From Clostridia bacterium (GTDB lineage Bacteria; Bacillota; Clostridia; Christensenellales; Aristaeellaceae), in contig JAFZLE010000077.1 in NCBI GenBank assembly GCA_017551645.1, forward strand, positions 1 through 6,899: 6,899 nucleotides of DNA, in the 5' to 3' direction. Shown piece after piece: positions 5,647-6,899 of this stretch (position 1 is the stretch's first letter; every line of letters starts with the position of its first letter). The notes beneath the pieces were generated by a model. That model saw only the letters and a list, made by a program, of their open reading frames with translations. It was not told where the DNA came from and ran no database searches. Both the position numbers and the translations under genes were made by a program.

Positions 5647-6894
5647 ATGAAGACCAATCCCGTAAAAGGCACCAAGGATTTCCTGCCCGCGGAGACCCGC
5701 TTAAGGGACTATGTGCGCGGCGTCATACTGGAAACGTACCGCTTAAGCGGTTTTGAGAGGGTGTCCACCCCCATACTGGAGGACATGGAGAACCTGAACA
5801 AGAGCGAGGGCGGCGACAACCTGAACCTCATCTTCAAAGTCATGAAGCGGGGGGAGAAGCTGGAGGAGGCGTTCGCTGCCCGCGATCCCGACGCCCTGTG
5901 CGACATGGGCCTACGCTACGACCTGACGCTGCCCCTGGCCCGCTTTTACGCCGCGAACAAAGAGGCGCTGCCCCGGGTGTTCAAGGTGATCCAGACCGAC
6001 CGGGTCTACCGCGCGGAGCGGCCCCAGAAGGGCAGGATGAGGGAGTTCATACAGTGCGACATCGACATACTTGGCGACGAGAGCCGCCAGGCGGAGATCG
6101 AGCTGATAGACGTGACCACCCGCGCGCTGAACCGCCTGGGCTTCAGGGGCTTTACCGTGAACATAAACGACCGCAGGATACTGCGGGGCATGCTGGAGGG
6201 CATGGGCTTTGCGACCGACACTCTGGAGAGCGTGAGCGTGTCCTTTGACAAACTGGACAAGATCGGCGCTTCCGGCGTGTGCGCCGAACTTACCGAAAAG
6301 GGCTGTCCCGCCGAGGCGGTGGCCCGTCTGGGCGGATTGCTGGAAAAGGGCGACCTGTCCCTTGCCGCGGTAAGGCAGTATTACGCTGACGAGGAAGTCA
6401 TCTCGGCGGTGGAGGACATCGTCTCCTCCGCCAACGCCCTGTCCGGCGGCGAGTACACCGCGGTGTTCGACGCCTCCCTTACCCGCGGCCAGGGCTACTA
6501 CACCGGCTGCGTGTTCGAGGTGAGGCAGCCCGGCTACCCCGGCGCCATAGCGGGGGGCGGCAGGTATGACCGCATGATAGGCAAGTTCACGGGCACGGAT
6601 ACTCCCGCGGTGGGCTTCTCCATAGGTTTCGAGCGCATCTGCCAGATACTGGCGGAGCAGGGCTTCGCGGTGCCGGGTGAAAAGCGGCTGGCGCTTCTGT
6701 ACAAAGACGACGCCCCGTTTACAGACGTACTCAAAAAGGCGCAGGAACTCAGGCGCGACTACGCGGTTACGCTGCTAAAACAGAGGAAGCTCTCCAAGCA
6801 GCTGGGCCAGCTGGAACAGCAGGGCTACGCCTTCGCGGCGTTTTACGATACGGGCGACATAAAACCCCTGGGATCGGAGAAACAGGATGGCTAA
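5647..6894 (+). CDS. hisS: Histidyl-tRNA synthetase
   Basis: This class II enzyme charges tRNA-His with histidine in the cytoplasm. The 415 residues match bacterial HisRS. Motif 1 lies near residues 37-46. GLRYDLT is at 88-94. Motif 2 is YRAERPQKGRMREFIQCDID (121-140). The histidine-binding motif is RGQGYYTG (280-287) with the conserved R280, the second is AGGGRYD (302-308), and motif 3 is GFSIGFER (323-330). Residues about 345-410 form a recognisable anticodon-binding domain, which argues against the HisZ paralogue of histidine synthesis. The ATG at 5647 has AGGAG 5 bases upstream and opens with the typical VKGTKDFLP. The usual RGLDYYTG appears as RGQGYYTG, a variant I believe occurs in a subgroup of HisRS. 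A further gene starts inside its last codons, so hisS is the head or middle of an operon. No T-box is seen in its leader. Confidence 0.94.
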   Translation: MKTNPVKGTKDFLPAETRLRDYVRGVILETYRLSGFERVSTPILEDMENLNKSEGGDNLNLIFKVMKRGEKLEEAFAARDPDALCDMGLRYDLTLPLARFYAANKEALPRVFKVIQTDRVYRAERPQKGRMREFIQCDIDILGDESRQAEIELIDVTTRALNRLGFRGFTVNINDRRILRGMLEGMGFATDTLESVSVSFDKLDKIGASGVCAELTEKGCPAEAVARLGGLLEKGDLSLAAVRQYYADEEVISAVEDIVSSANALSGGEYTAVFDASLTRGQGYYTGCVFEVRQPGYPGAIAGGGRYDRMIGKFTGTDTPAVGFSIGFERICQILAEQGFAVPGEKRLALLYKDDAPFTDVLKKAQELRRDYAVTLLKQRKLSKQLGQLEQQGYAFAAFYDTGDIKPLGSEKQDG

Positions 6895-6899
6895 GACAC
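6887..6899 (+). CDS. Start of a downstream gene (plausibly aspartyl-tRNA synthetase), cut by the right edge
   Basis: ATG at 6887 lies within the last codons of hisS in another frame, an 8-base overlap. GGAG (6876-6879) sits 7 bases upstream. Only M-A-K-T plus the first base of a C-initial codon is visible. In many Bacillota hisS is followed by aspS, whose product often begins with a short lead into THxCGEL; MAKT followed by a C-initial codon (His possible) is compatible. The identity is inference from context; the existence of a coupled start is better supported. Confidence 0.45.

Noticed and set aside
5647..6894. HisZ (regulatory subunit of ATP phosphoribosyltransferase) instead of HisRS
   Set aside because: Motif 2, the R280 histidine-binding motif and a C-terminal anticodon domain are all present, which HisZ lacks in part.

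Overview
The window is a compact piece of a GC-rich bacterial chromosome (about 60% G+C by eye), with AT-rich gaps between transcription units. The gene set (ftsH, hisS, ruvC, a DUF368/PopT lipid-carrier transporter, a Nudix hydrolase and a large iron-sulfur oxidoreductase), the strong AGGAG-type ribosome sites, the TTG starts and a CtsR-like operator in front of ftsH all suggest a Gram-positive member of the Bacillota, most likely an anaerobic member of the Clostridia. Species or family cannot be fixed from this sequence. Two compositional quirks stand out: ATA is the favourite Ile codon, and CTTAAG is common.

The layout is two divergent transcription units around a gap at 3143-3381. Leftward (minus strand) run a Nudix hydrolase (2663-3142), ruvC (2188-2682, overlapping the Nudix gene by 20 bases), a DUF368/PopT membrane protein (1229-2125), and the N-terminal 396 codons of an Fe-S/flavin-type oxidoreductase that runs off the left edge (1188 to 1). 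A near-consensus sigma-A promoter (TTGCCA, 17 bp, TATAAT) at 3178-3206 should drive the four genes. No convincing terminator separates them.

Rightward (plus strand) run ftsH (3382-5490), a 156-base gap with hairpins and short repeats, hisS (5647-6894), and the first four codons of a further gene overlapping the hisS stop, plausibly aspS. The ftsH promoter region carries two TTTGAC heptads separated by 3 bases that overlap the -35 element, which is the arrangement of a CtsR operator.

Functionally the window is mostly housekeeping: nucleotide clean-up and Holliday-junction resolution, undecaprenyl-phosphate recycling, membrane-protein quality control, and histidine charging. I see no mobile element, CRISPR array, rRNA or tRNA, and no clear undescribed system. 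The points most worth following are the CtsR-like site at ftsH, the overlapping hairpins between ftsH and hisS, the codon-context bias that produces CTTAAG, and the redox protein placed in the popT operon. No stretch longer than 300 bases lacks a gene.
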